DNA of 49,276 bases from Citrobacter sp. (GTDB taxonomy: Bacteria > Pseudomonadota > Gammaproteobacteria > Enterobacterales > Enterobacteriaceae), in NCBI GenBank assembly GCA_019415335.1, contig DXKH01000014.1, forward strand, positions 1-49,276, given 5' to 3'. Shown here one piece after another: positions 7,336 to 16,625 of the stretch. Below the pieces are notes generated by a model, which worked only from the letters and a program-made list of their open reading frames with translations, searched no databases and was not told the origin of the DNA. Position numbers and translations under genes: made by a program. The stretch's first letter is position 1; each line of letters begins with the position of its first letter.

Positions 7336-10300
7336 ATGAAAAGAATGTTAATCAACGCAACTCAGCAGGAAGAGTTGCGTGTTGCCCTTGTAGATGGGCA
7401 GCGTCTGTACGACCTGGATATTGAAAGTCCTGGGCATGAACAGAAAAAAGCGAACATCTATAAAGGCAAAATTACCCGTATTGAACCGAGTCTGGAAGCA
7501 GCTTTTGTTGATTACGGTGCAGAACGTCACGGTTTCCTCCCGTTAAAAGAAATTGCCCGCGAATATTTCCCTGCCAATTACAACGCTCATGGTCGTCCAA
7601 ACATCAAAGATGTGCTACGCGAAGGCCAGGAAGTCATTGTTCAGATTGATAAAGAAGAACGCGGCAACAAAGGCGCTGCGCTGACCACCTTTATCAGTCT
7701 GGCAGGCAGTTATCTGGTTCTGATGCCAAACAACCCGCGCGCGGGCGGCATCTCTCGTCGCATCGAAGGCGATGACCGTACCGAACTGAAAGAAGCGCTG
7801 GCAAGCCTTGAACTGCCTGACGGCATGGGCCTTATCGTGCGTACCGCAGGCGTAGGCAAATCTGCCGAAGCGCTGCAGTGGGACTTAAGCTTCCGTCTGA
7901 AACATTGGGAAGCTATTCAGAAAGCCGCTGAAAGCCGCCCTGCTCCGTTCCTGATCCACCAGGAGAGCAACGTGATTGTTCGCGCTTTCCGCGACTATCT
8001 GCGTCAGGATATCGGTGAAATCCTTATCGATAACCCGAAAGTGCTCGAACTGGCGCGCCAGCATATCGCGGCGTTGGGTCGTCCGGATTTCAGTAGCAAA
8101 ATCAAGCTCTACACCGGTGAAATCCCGCTGTTCAGCCACTATCAGATCGAGTCGCAGATTGAATCCGCCTTCCAGCGTGAAGTGCGTCTGCCTTCCGGCG
8201 GCTCCATCGTTATCGACAGCACCGAAGCGTTAACCGCCATCGACATCAACTCCGCACGCGCAACCCGCGGCGGTGATATCGAAGAAACCGCATTTAACAC
8301 TAACCTGGAAGCGGCCGATGAGATTGCTCGTCAGTTGCGACTGCGCGACCTCGGCGGTCTGATCGTTATCGACTTCATCGATATGACCCCGGTTCGCCAT
8401 CAGCGGGCGGTGGAAAACCGTCTGCGTGAGGCGGTTCGTCAGGATCGTGCGCGTATCCAGATTAGCCATATTTCTCGCTTCGGCCTGCTGGAGATGTCCC
8501 GTCAGCGCCTGAGCCCATCGCTGGGCGAGTCCAGCCATCACGTCTGCCCGCGCTGTAGCGGGACCGGCACTGTACGTGATAACGAGTCACTGTCCCTGTC
8601 TATTCTGCGTCTGATTGAAGAAGAAGCGCTGAAAGAGAATACCCAGGAAGTCCACGCGATTGTGCCTGTGCCGATTGCCTCTTACCTGCTCAACGAAAAA
8701 CGTACGGCAGTGAATGCGATTGAAACCCGTCAGGATGGCGTGCGCTGTGTGATCGTGCCTAACGATCAGATGGAAACGCCGCACTACTCCGTGCTGCGCG
8801 TGCGTAAAGGTGAAGAGACACCGACCCTGAGTTACATGCTGCCGAAGCTGCATGAAGAAGCGATGGCGTTACCGTCTGAAGAAGAGTTCGCCGAACGTAA
8901 ACGTCCTGAGCAACCGGCCCTTGCCACCTTTGCGATGCCGGAAGTTCCGCCAGCGCCAGCGACTGCCGAACCGGTAGTGAAAGCCGCTGCGCCAAAAGCA
9001 GTGGTTGCGCCAGCCGCACCGGCTGAACCGGGCCTGTTGAGCCGTTTCTTTGGTGCGCTGAAATCTCTGTTTAGTGGTAACGAAGAGGCGAAACCTGCCG
9101 AGCAACCGGCACCAACTGTCGCTGAGAAACCGGAACGTCAGCAGGATCGTCGTAAACGTCAGAACAACCGCCGCGACCGTAACGATCGCAGCGAACGTCG
9201 TGACAACCGTGATAATCGCGAAAACCGTGGCGAACGTTCAGAGAGCGGTGAGAACCGCGACGAGAACCGCCGCAATCGCCGCAATGCGCAGCAGAATGCC
9301 GAGAACCGCGATAACCGTCAGCCGTCTACCGAGGCAACGGATAAAGCGAAGTCCGGTGACGAGCAGCAGCAACCGCGTCGCGAACGTAACCGCCGTCGCA
9401 GCGAAGACAAGCGTCAGGCTCAGCAGGAAGTAAAAGCGCTGAATATTGACGAGCAGCAGACGCAGGAGACAGAACAGGAAGAGCGCGTTCGTCAGGCTCA
9501 GCCGCGCCGTAAACAGCGCCAGTTGAACCAGAAAGTCCGCTACAGCAACAATGCGTCCGAAGAGGAAGTGGTAGAAACGCTCACCACCGAAGAGAGCGTT
9601 GTTGCACCGGTCCCAGCGCAGTCAGTGCCAGAGCAAAGCACTGAGCTGGTGAAAGTACCACTGCCTGTTGTGACAGACGTTGCCACTGAGCAGGATGATA
9701 ACGGTGAAGCACGTGATAACGCCGGTATGCCGCGTCGTTCCCGTCGTTCCCCACGTCATCTGCGTGTAAGCGGCCAGCGTCGTCGTCGTTACCGTGACGA
9801 GCGTTATCCGCTGCAGTCGCCGATGCCGCTGACAGTGGCCTGCGCCTCGCCAGAAATGGCGTCCGGCAAAGTCTGGATCCGCTACCCGGTAGCGCGTCCT
9901 CAGGATGCACAGCCAGAAGCACAGGAAATCGAGCAGGTACAGGCTCAGCCTGTGGTGACCGAACCGCAAGCGGTGGTTGCTGCTGTGGAAACCGTTGCCG
10001 CGGTCGAACCTGCTGTTGAAACTGTTGCTGAAGCGGTAGCAGAAGCGCCGGTTCAGACTGAAGCAGTGGTTGAAACCACGCATCCGGAAGTGATTGCCAC
10101 CCCGGTGGTTGAACAGCCGCAGGTGATTGCCGATGCTGATGTCCCGGTCGCCGAAGACGTTGCCGCTCAGGCAGAACCTGTCGCTGAAACGCAGGAAACC
10201 GCTCCGGTAATGGAAGAGACTCCTGAAGTCGTTGCACCAGAACCCGAAACGGTGGCAGTAGAACCTGAAGTGGTTGCAGCTGAACCTGTCGCCGTGGAAC

Positions 10301-10638
10301 CAGAAGTGGTTGCAGAGCCTGAAGTCGTTACAGAACCGGTTGAAGCGCCTGTGGTCGTTGAAGCACCAACAGCGCCTGCGCCGGTCGCCGAACCCGTTGT
10401 TGACGTTGCGCCAGTCGCAGAAACTGCAGCATCGATCCCGGCAGAACCTGTCGCAGAGCATAGCCATGCAACCGCACCAATGACCCGTGCGCCAGCGCCG
10501 GAATACGTGCCGGAAGCGCCGCGCCAAAGTGAGTGGCAGCGCCCTGCTTTCGCCTTTGATGGCAAGGGTGCCGCAGGCGGTCACAGCGCAACGCAGCATG
10601 CGTCTGCCGGGCCGACCCGCCCTCAGCCTGTCGAGTAA
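7336..10638 (+). CDS. rne: Ribonuclease E
   Basis: The essential endoribonuclease that starts mRNA decay, matures rRNA and tRNA and scaffolds the degradosome at the inner membrane. It has an N-terminal S1 domain (about 35-125), a DNase I-like site with D303 in IDINSARAT and D346 in IDFIDM, and the zinc-link CPRC (C404, C407). The unstructured C-terminal half carries an amphipathic membrane segment [15 protein letters not shown] (about 566-582), Arg-rich RNA-binding stretches, an enolase-binding segment (about 824-856) and a C-terminal PNPase tail. The 1100 residues exceed E. coli's 1061; extra Val/Glu/Pro/Ala repeats at about 870-1040 account for much of this. Confidence 0.97.
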   Translation: MKRMLINATQQEELRVALVDGQRLYDLDIESPGHEQKKANIYKGKITRIEPSLEAAFVDYGAERHGFLPLKEIAREYFPANYNAHGRPNIKDVLREGQEVIVQIDKEERGNKGAALTTFISLAGSYLVLMPNNPRAGGISRRIEGDDRTELKEALASLELPDGMGLIVRTAGVGKSAEALQWDLSFRLKHWEAIQKAAESRPAPFLIHQESNVIVRAFRDYLRQDIGEILIDNPKVLELARQHIAALGRPDFSSKIKLYTGEIPLFSHYQIESQIESAFQREVRLPSGGSIVIDSTEALTAIDINSARATRGGDIEETAFNTNLEAADEIARQLRLRDLGGLIVIDFIDMTPVRHQRAVENRLREAVRQDRARIQISHISRFGLLEMSRQRLSPSLGESSHHVCPRCSGTGTVRDNESLSLSILRLIEEEALKENTQEVHAIVPVPIASYLLNEKRTAVNAIETRQDGVRCVIVPNDQMETPHYSVLRVRKGEETPTLSYMLPKLHEEAMALPSEEEFAERKRPEQPALATFAMPEVPPAPATAEPVVKAAAPKAVVAPAAPAEPGLLSRFFGALKSLFSGNEEAKPAEQPAPTVAEKPERQQDRRKRQNNRRDRNDRSERRDNRDNRENRGERSESGENRDENRRNRRNAQQNAENRDNRQPSTEATDKAKSGDEQQQPRRERNRRRSEDKRQAQQEVKALNIDEQQTQETEQEERVRQAQPRRKQRQLNQKVRYSNNASEEEVVETLTTEESVVAPVPAQSVPEQSTELVKVPLPVVTDVATEQDDNGEARDNAGMPRRSRRSPRHLRVSGQRRRRYRDERYPLQSPMPLTVACASPEMASGKVWIRYPVARPQDAQPEAQEIEQVQAQPVVTEPQAVVAAVETVAAVEPAVETVAEAVAEAPVQTEAVVETTHPEVIATPVVEQPQVIADADVPVAEDVAAQAEPVAETQETAPVMEETPEVVAPEPETVAVEPEVVAAEPVAVEPEVVAEPEVVTEPVEAPVVVEAPTAPAPVAEPVVDVAPVAETAASIPAEPVAEHSHATAPMTRAPAPEYVPEAPRQSEWQRPAFAFDGKGAAGGHSATQHASAGPTRPQPVE

Positions 10639-10650
10639 AATCAATAGCGT

Positions 10651-10680
10651 AAAAAGCCGACCTCCGGGTCGGCTTTTTTA
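10651..10680. terminator. Bidirectional terminator of rne and the lysR-type gene
   Basis: AGCCGACC and GGTCGGCT form an 8-bp GC-rich stem with a TCCG loop, flanked by A5 on the left and T6 on the right, so it can end transcription from either side. The stop codon of the minus-strand LysR gene lies inside its right-hand T-tract. Confidence 0.9.
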
Positions 10681-11613
10681 TTCCTCTTCAGGTCGGCGCA
10701 TTCCCGCCAGTTCCGGCATCACCTTTTTCATGAGTTCCAGAAACTTGCGCAGACGGGTGGGATAATAACGCGCCCACGGATAGACCAGATGTACCGGCAA
10801 AGGTGCAGCTTGCCAGTCAGGCACTAACTCAACAAGCCGTCCCTGCGCGATATCGTCGCTCACTGTCCAGCTTGATACCACCACCACGCCTAACCCTGCC
10901 AGCGCAGCATTGCGCGCGACATAAATACTGTCGGTACTCAGTCGCGGCGTAATCGGAAAGGTTACCGGTTCCCGACGGTGTTGATGGGTGAGCGAGACGT
11001 TATGTTGGTAGAACGTGTTGACGGCAATCCAGGGCAGTGATGATAACTGTTCTGGCACAGCAATAGTATCAAACTGCGCCAGCAGCGCCGGTGTCGCGAT
11101 CACGCTACGCGGCACTTCCGCTAACAGCACAGAAACCGTCGCCGGATCAACCTCCGCGCCGACCCGAATCGCGCAGTCGATGTTATCACTGAGAAAATCG
11201 ACCGTCTTATCGTTGAGCATCCATTCCACCGACAGATTGGGATAGCGTGTTAAAAAGCTCAGTAACGGTGTGAGGAGCTGTTGCTGACCAAAGGCGTGTG
11301 GGGCTCGTACCCGCAGCGTCCCGACAGGCTCATCTTCCGTCACGTTGAGACCGTCCTCCAGCGCCAGCCAGGCATCAATAATATGTTTGGCATGTTGATA
11401 TCCGCGCTCACCGTCGTCAGTCAGTTTCATTGCGTGAGTGGTGCGTAATACCAGTTTCACCCCCAGCATCGCCTCCAGCGACTGCAATCGTCGGCTGATC
11501 GTCGCCTGGGTAGTGTTTAGCTGGCGGGCCGCCGCTGACAGTGAACCGGCTTCCACAATGCGCACAAACGTCCGCATCAGTTCCACCCTGTCTATACGTT
11601 CATTTTTTAACAT
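10678..11613 (-). CDS. LysR-family transcriptional regulator
   Basis: A 311-residue regulator. The N-terminal winged helix-turn-helix is at about residues 8-65 (LMRTFVRIVEAGSLSAAARQ, then TTQATISRRLQSLE). The C-terminal two-lobed effector domain begins near residue 90 (GTLRVRAP). The start chosen gives MLKNERIDRVEL; it lacks a good ribosome site, and an upstream ATG at 11655 is possible. It is divergent from an MFS transporter, the usual arrangement when a LysR protein controls its neighbour. E. coli K-12 has no such gene between rne and flgL. The effector is unknown. Confidence 0.88.
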   Translation of the reverse strand: MLKNERIDRVELMRTFVRIVEAGSLSAAARQLNTTQATISRRLQSLEAMLGVKLVLRTTHAMKLTDDGERGYQHAKHIIDAWLALEDGLNVTEDEPVGTLRVRAPHAFGQQQLLTPLLSFLTRYPNLSVEWMLNDKTVDFLSDNIDCAIRVGAEVDPATVSVLLAEVPRSVIATPALLAQFDTIAVPEQLSSLPWIAVNTFYQHNVSLTHQHRREPVTFPITPRLSTDSIYVARNAALAGLGVVVVSSWTVSDDIAQGRLVELVPDWQAAPLPVHLVYPWARYYPTRLRKFLELMKKVMPELAGMRRPEEE

Positions 11614-11626
11614 TAGCCACATGCTC

Positions 11627-11641
11627 ATACGTTTTACGTAT
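11627..11641. promoter_or_regulatory. Candidate LysR-type operator
   Basis: ATACG-N5-CGTAT is a perfect interrupted palindrome containing the LysR-family T-N11-A core (T11628, A11640). It sits between the divergent lysR and MFS start codons, 14 bases before the regulator start and 82 bases before the transporter. Position and symmetry suggest autoregulation and control of the transporter. Inference. Confidence 0.55.
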
Positions 11642-11723
11642 AACGGTTTTACCACTTCGCTGGCTACCAGACTACCGTCATTCAGAGAAAAATGGCCTCA
11701 CACCTGTGATTAAGGATTTTGAA

Positions 11724-12917
11724 ATGAACACACCGTCTCGTTGGCTAATCTTTGTTCTGGCGCTGGGCGCGGGTTTTAGCGTTGCCGCCATTTACTATGC
11801 ACAACCGCTGTTACCATTAATGGGGGCCGATTTAGCACTCAGCGTCACCGGCATGGGTCTGATACCTACGTTAACGCAGGCCGGCTATGCGTTGGGGATC
11901 CTGTTTTTATTGCCGCTCGGCGACCGCTACGATCGGCGGATGCTCATTCTGGCGAAAAGTGCGGCACTTACCCTGCTGTTGCTGGCCTGTAGCGTCAGCG
12001 GGCAGTTGCATTCTCTATTGACGGTGAGCCTGTTGCTGGGGATGGCCGCCACGATGGCGCAGGATATTGTCCCGGCAGCGGCCATTCTCGCCCCCGAAGG
12101 TAAGCAGGGGAAAACGGTCGGGACGGTGATGACCGGCCTGCTGCTGGGCATTTTACTGTCACGCACCATCAGTGGTCTGGTTGGGGAAGCGTTTGGCTGG
12201 CGGGAAATGTATCAACTTGCAGCGTTCAGTGTCGCGCTGGTTGGCATATTGCTGTGGAAAGTCCTGCCGCCGTTTGCCGTCCATTCCACACTGCGCTATC
12301 CCGCGCTGATGGTGAGCCTGGCGCAGCTATGGCGTCGCTATCCGGCACTGCGTCGTGCCGCCCTGGCACAGGGTTTTCTGTCCGTCGCGTTCAGCGCGTT
12401 CTGGTCAACGCTGGCCGTCATGCTTGCAGAACACTATCAGATGGGCAGCGCCGCGGCAGGTGCATTTGGTGTTGCCGGCGCTGCCGGCGCGCTGGCTGCA
12501 CCGCTGGCCGGTCATTTGGCAGATAAGGTGGGTGCAGAAAAAGTGACACAGCTGGGTGCCTTGCTGGTGACCGTCCCTTTCGCACTGATGTTCCTGTTAC
12601 CGACTTTACCCGTACACGGTCAGTGGCTGCTGATTGCCCTCTCCGCTGTTGGGTTTGACCTGGGAATGCAATCCAGCCTGGTGGCGCACCAGAACCTGGT
12701 CTATAGCCTGGAGCCACAGGCACGAGGCCGCCTCAACGCGCTGCTGTTCAGCGTCATTTTTATCGGTATGGCGCTGGGTTCAGTACTCGGCAGCCAGGTC
12801 TATGTTCGGGCAAACTGGCAAGGCGTCGTCACGCTGGCCACTCTCTGTGGCGTCATTGCGCTGGTCATCAGACTGGCGGAGAAGCGTTCATTTTCCCATC
12901 AGCACGTTAGCAGGTAA
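11724..12917 (+). CDS. MFS transporter, DHA1-like efflux permease
   Basis: A 397-residue protein with about 12 hydrophobic segments. Motif A appears as GDRYDRR between helices 2 and 3, and the antiporter-type glycine-rich segment GLLLGILLSRTISG in helix 5 points to drug or metabolite export rather than uptake. The ATG at 11724 has AAGGA seven bases upstream. It is divergent from the LysR gene and ends six bases before the flgL terminator. It resembles sugar- or drug-efflux MFS proteins; the substrate cannot be read from sequence. It has no counterpart here in E. coli K-12. Confidence 0.9.
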   Translation: MNTPSRWLIFVLALGAGFSVAAIYYAQPLLPLMGADLALSVTGMGLIPTLTQAGYALGILFLLPLGDRYDRRMLILAKSAALTLLLLACSVSGQLHSLLTVSLLLGMAATMAQDIVPAAAILAPEGKQGKTVGTVMTGLLLGILLSRTISGLVGEAFGWREMYQLAAFSVALVGILLWKVLPPFAVHSTLRYPALMVSLAQLWRRYPALRRAALAQGFLSVAFSAFWSTLAVMLAEHYQMGSAAAGAFGVAGAAGALAAPLAGHLADKVGAEKVTQLGALLVTVPFALMFLLPTLPVHGQWLLIALSAVGFDLGMQSSLVAHQNLVYSLEPQARGRLNALLFSVIFIGMALGSVLGSQVYVRANWQGVVTLATLCGVIALVIRLAEKRSFSHQHVSR

Positions 12918-12922
12918 CCGGC

Positions 12923-12959
12923 AAAAAAATGCCCGCTCCGGGGTGAGATGGAGCGGGCA
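12923..12959 (-). terminator. Terminator of flgKL
   Basis: A perfect 10-bp stem TGCCCGCTCC/GGAGCGGGCA (12930-12939 with 12950-12959) is followed on the minus strand by T7. There is no T-tract on the plus side, so it ends flgL transcription; the MFS gene converging from the other side has no separate terminator visible. Confidence 0.92.
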
Positions 12960-13000
12960 GACAAAACATACCCAGTTTCATGATATGTTTCAAATCGGTA
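12923..13000 (-). ncRNA. flgL 3' UTR, FlgO-like small RNA candidate
   Basis: In E. coli the 3' UTR of flgL yields FlgO, a sigma-28-dependent sRNA ending at the flgL terminator. Here the flgL stop is followed by 78 bases ending in a strong terminator, the right size and place. Sequence conservation with FlgO could not be checked. Confidence 0.42.
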
Positions 13001-13954
13001 TTAACGGTTGAGCTGGAACAGCGACATCCCCTGCATATCGGTAAAGGCTTTATACGATGCCTGAAGCGCCGCTTGTTGCATGACGTACGACGAAATCGTC
13101 GCGTTCCAGTCCACATCCACCAGATTACTCATCTGCTGCGTTTGTCCTAATGCACGATCGGTACCCAGCGAGTCCAGTGAACTCAACTCACTGAGTTGAG
13201 TACCCAGTTCCGCACGCACGCTCAGCACGTTGTTGAGCGAGTTTTTCAGGCCACGGTTGGTTTTATCAATCACTGCTTTCGCCTGATCTTTCAGCGTGTC
13301 ATCATCACCCACAGGCGATTTCAGCGAGGCAATCGCCGAATCCAGCATTTTGAACAGACTGGTTTCGGACGTCCCGTTGTTGGGCTCCGGAATCGCATTG
13401 CTGGTAATCGTGTCGAAAATTTTGTCGCCAGTATGGCCAATAATCATCGAGCGGGATGCATCGACCAGTTGGGTGATGCTCTCCGCACCACCGCTGTAGG
13501 TGCCGTCAGCCTGAGCAAATGGGGCTGAGTCCGTTTTATAGCCGGCAAAAATATAGCGTCCGTTACCGTCGGTGCTGTTTGCCAGGTTCATCAGTTGATC
13601 GCGGATCCCCTGTAAATCGGTCGCCAGTGAGGCGCGGTCATCGTCGCTTAATGTCCCGTTACCGGCGCTGACAATTTTTTCCTGCGCGTTCTGAATCGCG
13701 GTTGTCACCTGACTCAGGACGTTCTCCTCCAGTGAAACCTTCTGTGTGGCGAAGGTCCGTGCCAGGGCAAACTGACTGTTCTCCGCCTGCGCCTGTGACA
13801 GCACCACGGCCTGCGAGGCAGCAATCGGATCGTCTGACGGGTTGATTACCCGCTTCCCCGTCGACATCTGCTCACCATACTTCATCCATTCCGCCTGGGA
13901 ATTGGTAATACCGCGCATATTCTGCTGGTACATCATTTGGGTACTGATACGCAT
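13001..13954 (-). CDS. flgL: Flagellar hook-filament junction protein HAP3
   Basis: FlgL is the second adaptor between hook and filament, exported through the flagellar type III apparatus. The 317 residues match E. coli. The N-terminal MRISTQMMYQQNMRGI and the C-terminal helix ending DMQGMSLFQLNR form the conserved D0 coiled-coil pair; SGKRVINPSDDPIAASQAV is the flagellin-like N-terminal signature. It starts 14 bases after flgK and shares the flgK sigma-28 promoter. Confidence 0.97.
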   Translation of the reverse strand: MRISTQMMYQQNMRGITNSQAEWMKYGEQMSTGKRVINPSDDPIAASQAVVLSQAQAENSQFALARTFATQKVSLEENVLSQVTTAIQNAQEKIVSAGNGTLSDDDRASLATDLQGIRDQLMNLANSTDGNGRYIFAGYKTDSAPFAQADGTYSGGAESITQLVDASRSMIIGHTGDKIFDTITSNAIPEPNNGTSETSLFKMLDSAIASLKSPVGDDDTLKDQAKAVIDKTNRGLKNSLNNVLSVRAELGTQLSELSSLDSLGTDRALGQTQQMSNLVDVDWNATISSYVMQQAALQASYKAFTDMQGMSLFQLNR

Positions 13955-13968
13955 CGTTTCCTGCTCCC

Positions 13969-15609
13969 TTAGCGAATACTCAGCAGTGCATCAAACAATG
14001 AGTTGGCGGTTTGCAATACCTGGGCGTTGGCCAGGTAATACTGCTGGAAGCGTTGCAGGTTGCCGTACTCTTCGTCGAGGTTGACGCCTGAAATAGACTG
14101 TTGCTGGTTGCTCAGTTGCGTCACCACGTTGCTCTGCGTGGTGCTGCTGGTTTTCAGCGTCGCGGTTTTACTGCCCACATCGCTTACCAGCGTGGCATAG
14201 GCATCATTAAACGATTTCGAGCCGCCCACGGTAGTGTCATTTTTTTGCAGATCCAGTAACGCCTGACCGTTGCGGTTATCACTTTCACCGGCCGTTGCGT
14301 TCTCTGCCATCGCAATTTGTGATTCGTTAGTGACCTTCACGCCCATATTGATGATGGCGTCGCTGACCGGTTTTAAGGTGAAGCTATCATTTTGAGCCGC
14401 CCCTGCCCCTACCGTCACTTCCAGTCCGTCAAAGGTCAGTTTCCCGCCGACTTCCGTCGCTTCAAAGCTGGTATTATCAGCCAGGCGCGTGATCTGCCAT
14501 TTCGCGCCGTCATACACCATTTTATAGTTGGTCGCCTGGACTGAGGAGGCGTCCGTCACCGTCGCACTGACAGCCGCGGTGCCGGTATTTTTGCCATTTT
14601 TAAGGACTGCCGGATTACCGATGCTGAAAAAATCGACTTCGGTATTGCCATTCGCATCGTAACCTTCCCGGTGCTGTTGGTTAAACGCATCGGCAAAAGC
14701 CAGCGCCAGTTGTCCCAGCGTATTGCGCGTCTGGTCCAGTTCCTGGGAACGGAACGTCAGCAAACCGCCCAGTGAACCGGTCGTGATCAGTTTTTCCGGG
14801 ATTTCAATGTTGCCAGCCACCGAATCGACATAAGCAACGGTGGTACGCGAAGGGTCGGCCTGAGAGGGTACCGCTGCTAACTGACGCGCATTGCTGCCCT
14901 GCACCAGTGAATAGCCGTTCGCCATGGTGATGTTATAGGTGCCACCGTCCTGGATGCTGACTTCCACGCCGACAATTTTGTTCAGCTCGCTGACCAACTG
15001 GTCGCGCTGATCAAGCAGATCGTTTGGTGAAGCCCCCGCCCCCACGCCGGTCAGACGCGAGATCTGGTCGTTCAGGCTGGCAATCTGCTTACTGTAGTTG
15101 TTGATCTGATCCACGCTGGAGCCGATCGCGATATTGACCTGTTTGTCCTGATCGCGCAGATACTGGTCGGTGGTTTTAAACTGGTTAACCAGTCCATTGG
15201 CTTTGCCAATCAGCGTCTGGCGCGCTGCCGGATCTTCAGCGTTACTCACCAGCGTTTGCAGGCTGGTGAAAAAGTCCTGCATTGACGTAGAAATAGAGCT
15301 GGTTTTATTGGCCAGCAGGTTGTCGATTTTAGACATCTGCTCATAACGGGTCGTCAGACCGCTGCTCTGATTCTGCGCCGCACGCAGCTGATTGGTGATG
15401 AACGAATCGTATTCACGTTGAACCCCCGAAACATAGACACCATTGCCCACCCAACCGCCGGCACCCAGCGTGCTATTGGCTTGCGCCATAATGGTTGTCT
15501 GGCGGGTATATCCCGCAACGTTGTAGCTGGAAATATTGTTACTGGCAGTATTCAGCGCCGCCTGAGCCGCGCTCAGCCCGCTCATGGCGTTATTAATCAA
15601 GCTGGACAT
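13969..15609 (-). CDS. flgK: Flagellar hook-filament junction protein HAP1
   Basis: FlgK is the first junction protein, assembled on the hook tip before FlgL. It has 546 residues against 547 in E. coli. The N-terminal MSSLINNAMSGLSAAQAALN and ASNNISSYNVAGYTRQ are the rod/hook-family signature; the C-terminal LQRFQQYYLANAQVLQTAN pairs with it. It is exported with the help of FlgN, encoded at 24106. Transcription starts at the sigma-28 promoter just upstream. Confidence 0.97.
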   Translation of the reverse strand: MSSLINNAMSGLSAAQAALNTASNNISSYNVAGYTRQTTIMAQANSTLGAGGWVGNGVYVSGVQREYDSFITNQLRAAQNQSSGLTTRYEQMSKIDNLLANKTSSISTSMQDFFTSLQTLVSNAEDPAARQTLIGKANGLVNQFKTTDQYLRDQDKQVNIAIGSSVDQINNYSKQIASLNDQISRLTGVGAGASPNDLLDQRDQLVSELNKIVGVEVSIQDGGTYNITMANGYSLVQGSNARQLAAVPSQADPSRTTVAYVDSVAGNIEIPEKLITTGSLGGLLTFRSQELDQTRNTLGQLALAFADAFNQQHREGYDANGNTEVDFFSIGNPAVLKNGKNTGTAAVSATVTDASSVQATNYKMVYDGAKWQITRLADNTSFEATEVGGKLTFDGLEVTVGAGAAQNDSFTLKPVSDAIINMGVKVTNESQIAMAENATAGESDNRNGQALLDLQKNDTTVGGSKSFNDAYATLVSDVGSKTATLKTSSTTQSNVVTQLSNQQQSISGVNLDEEYGNLQRFQQYYLANAQVLQTANSLFDALLSIR

Positions 15610-15642
15610 GGACGTTCCTTTTAATCCTTCAGTTACAGATCA

Positions 15643-15669
15643 TTATCGGCAGCAGGTCACGGGACTTGA
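15643..15669 (-). promoter_or_regulatory. Sigma-28 (FliA) promoter of flgKL
   Basis: On the minus strand TCAAGTCC (15662-15669), an 11-bp spacer and GCCGATAA (15643-15650) give an exact match to the -10 consensus and a good -35. It makes flgKL a class 3, late flagellar operon. It lies between flgJ and flgK, 33 bases before the flgK ATG. Confidence 0.9.
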
Positions 15670-15674
15670 GCCAT

Positions 15675-16625
15675 TTAGAAGAGATTGTCGAGATTCGTGC
15701 TGTAGGCGTTGCTCACCTTCTCGCTCATCGATTTCAGCTGTTGGATCATGCTGGTCAATTTACGCGCATAGTTCGGGTCGGTGGCATAGCCCGCGCTCTG
15801 CAACGCCTGTGCGCCCTGCTCCGCCGTGGCCGCCGTCGTCACCGCCGCGTAGCGTGGATTGCGGGTCAGCAGACCAACGTAATCCGACAGTGCTTCGAGA
15901 TACGAGCTGTACACGCGGAATTTGGCCTTCACCTTCTTCGCTTCACCGTTTTCATATTCGGTCGTGGTGATTTCCGTCACCGGCCCTTTCCAGTTGCCGG
16001 AGGCCTTCACGCCAAACAGGTTGAAGCTCGGTTCGCCGTTTTCCCGGCGAATCTGCCGCTGGCCCCAGCCGGATTCCAGCGCCGCCTGCGCAAGTATCAG
16101 GTGATGCGGTACGCCACTCTGTTCGCTGGCCAGACGCGCCGGCAGTGACAGCTGTGCGAGAAAATCTTTGCTGTCGCCGGAGAGCGGTTCATCATTGCTC
16201 TCTGGCGTTCTCGGCATGGCTTTACGCACCAGTTGTGTCAGCGCCTGATTCTGATAACCGGTCACCGTTTCCAGTGGGAATTTCATCGGCACCTGCGGGG
16301 TTTCTTCCGCAGGCTGTGCCTGGCCCTGCGTCATCTGCTTGACCATCATTTCCGCCAGCCCAAGTCCTTTTCCGGCAGTCATCTGCTGGGCAATCTGTTG
16401 GTCATACATGCTGGTATACAGACGCGTCTGATCGCTGCTAAAGACACCATCTTTCGGCAGCGCTTCACGCATACTTTTCAGCATCATCTGGACAAACATG
16501 CCTTCCACCTGGCGGGCCACCGGACGGATATTCGCCGCAGGATCCTGGCCCGCTTTCGCCTTCAGTTCATTCAGCGATTGCGCATCCCAGGCGGCGCTGG
16601 CCATCAGTTTGCTGTCACTAATCAT
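15675..16625 (-). CDS. flgJ: Flagellar rod-capping protein and peptidoglycan hydrolase
   Basis: FlgJ caps the growing rod in the periplasm and cuts peptidoglycan so the rod can pass. It has 316 residues. The N-terminal half (about 1-150) is the rod-cap domain. The C-terminal half is a beta-N-acetylglucosaminidase domain (glycosidase family 73) with the catalytic glutamate E184 in ALESGWGQRQ. The start MISDSKL is used because it aligns with E. coli and overlaps the flgI stop by one base (ATGA), indicating coupled translation. Confidence 0.96.
   Translation of the reverse strand: MISDSKLMASAAWDAQSLNELKAKAGQDPAANIRPVARQVEGMFVQMMLKSMREALPKDGVFSSDQTRLYTSMYDQQIAQQMTAGKGLGLAEMMVKQMTQGQAQPAEETPQVPMKFPLETVTGYQNQALTQLVRKAMPRTPESNDEPLSGDSKDFLAQLSLPARLASEQSGVPHHLILAQAALESGWGQRQIRRENGEPSFNLFGVKASGNWKGPVTEITTTEYENGEAKKVKAKFRVYSSYLEALSDYVGLLTRNPRYAAVTTAATAEQGAQALQSAGYATDPNYARKLTSMIQQLKSMSEKVSNAYSTNLDNLF

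Noticed and set aside
9622..10644. A 340-codon open frame antisense to the rne tail
   Set aside because: It arises from the low-complexity repeats of the rne coding strand; its translation is rich in Cys, Arg and Phe and has no domain.
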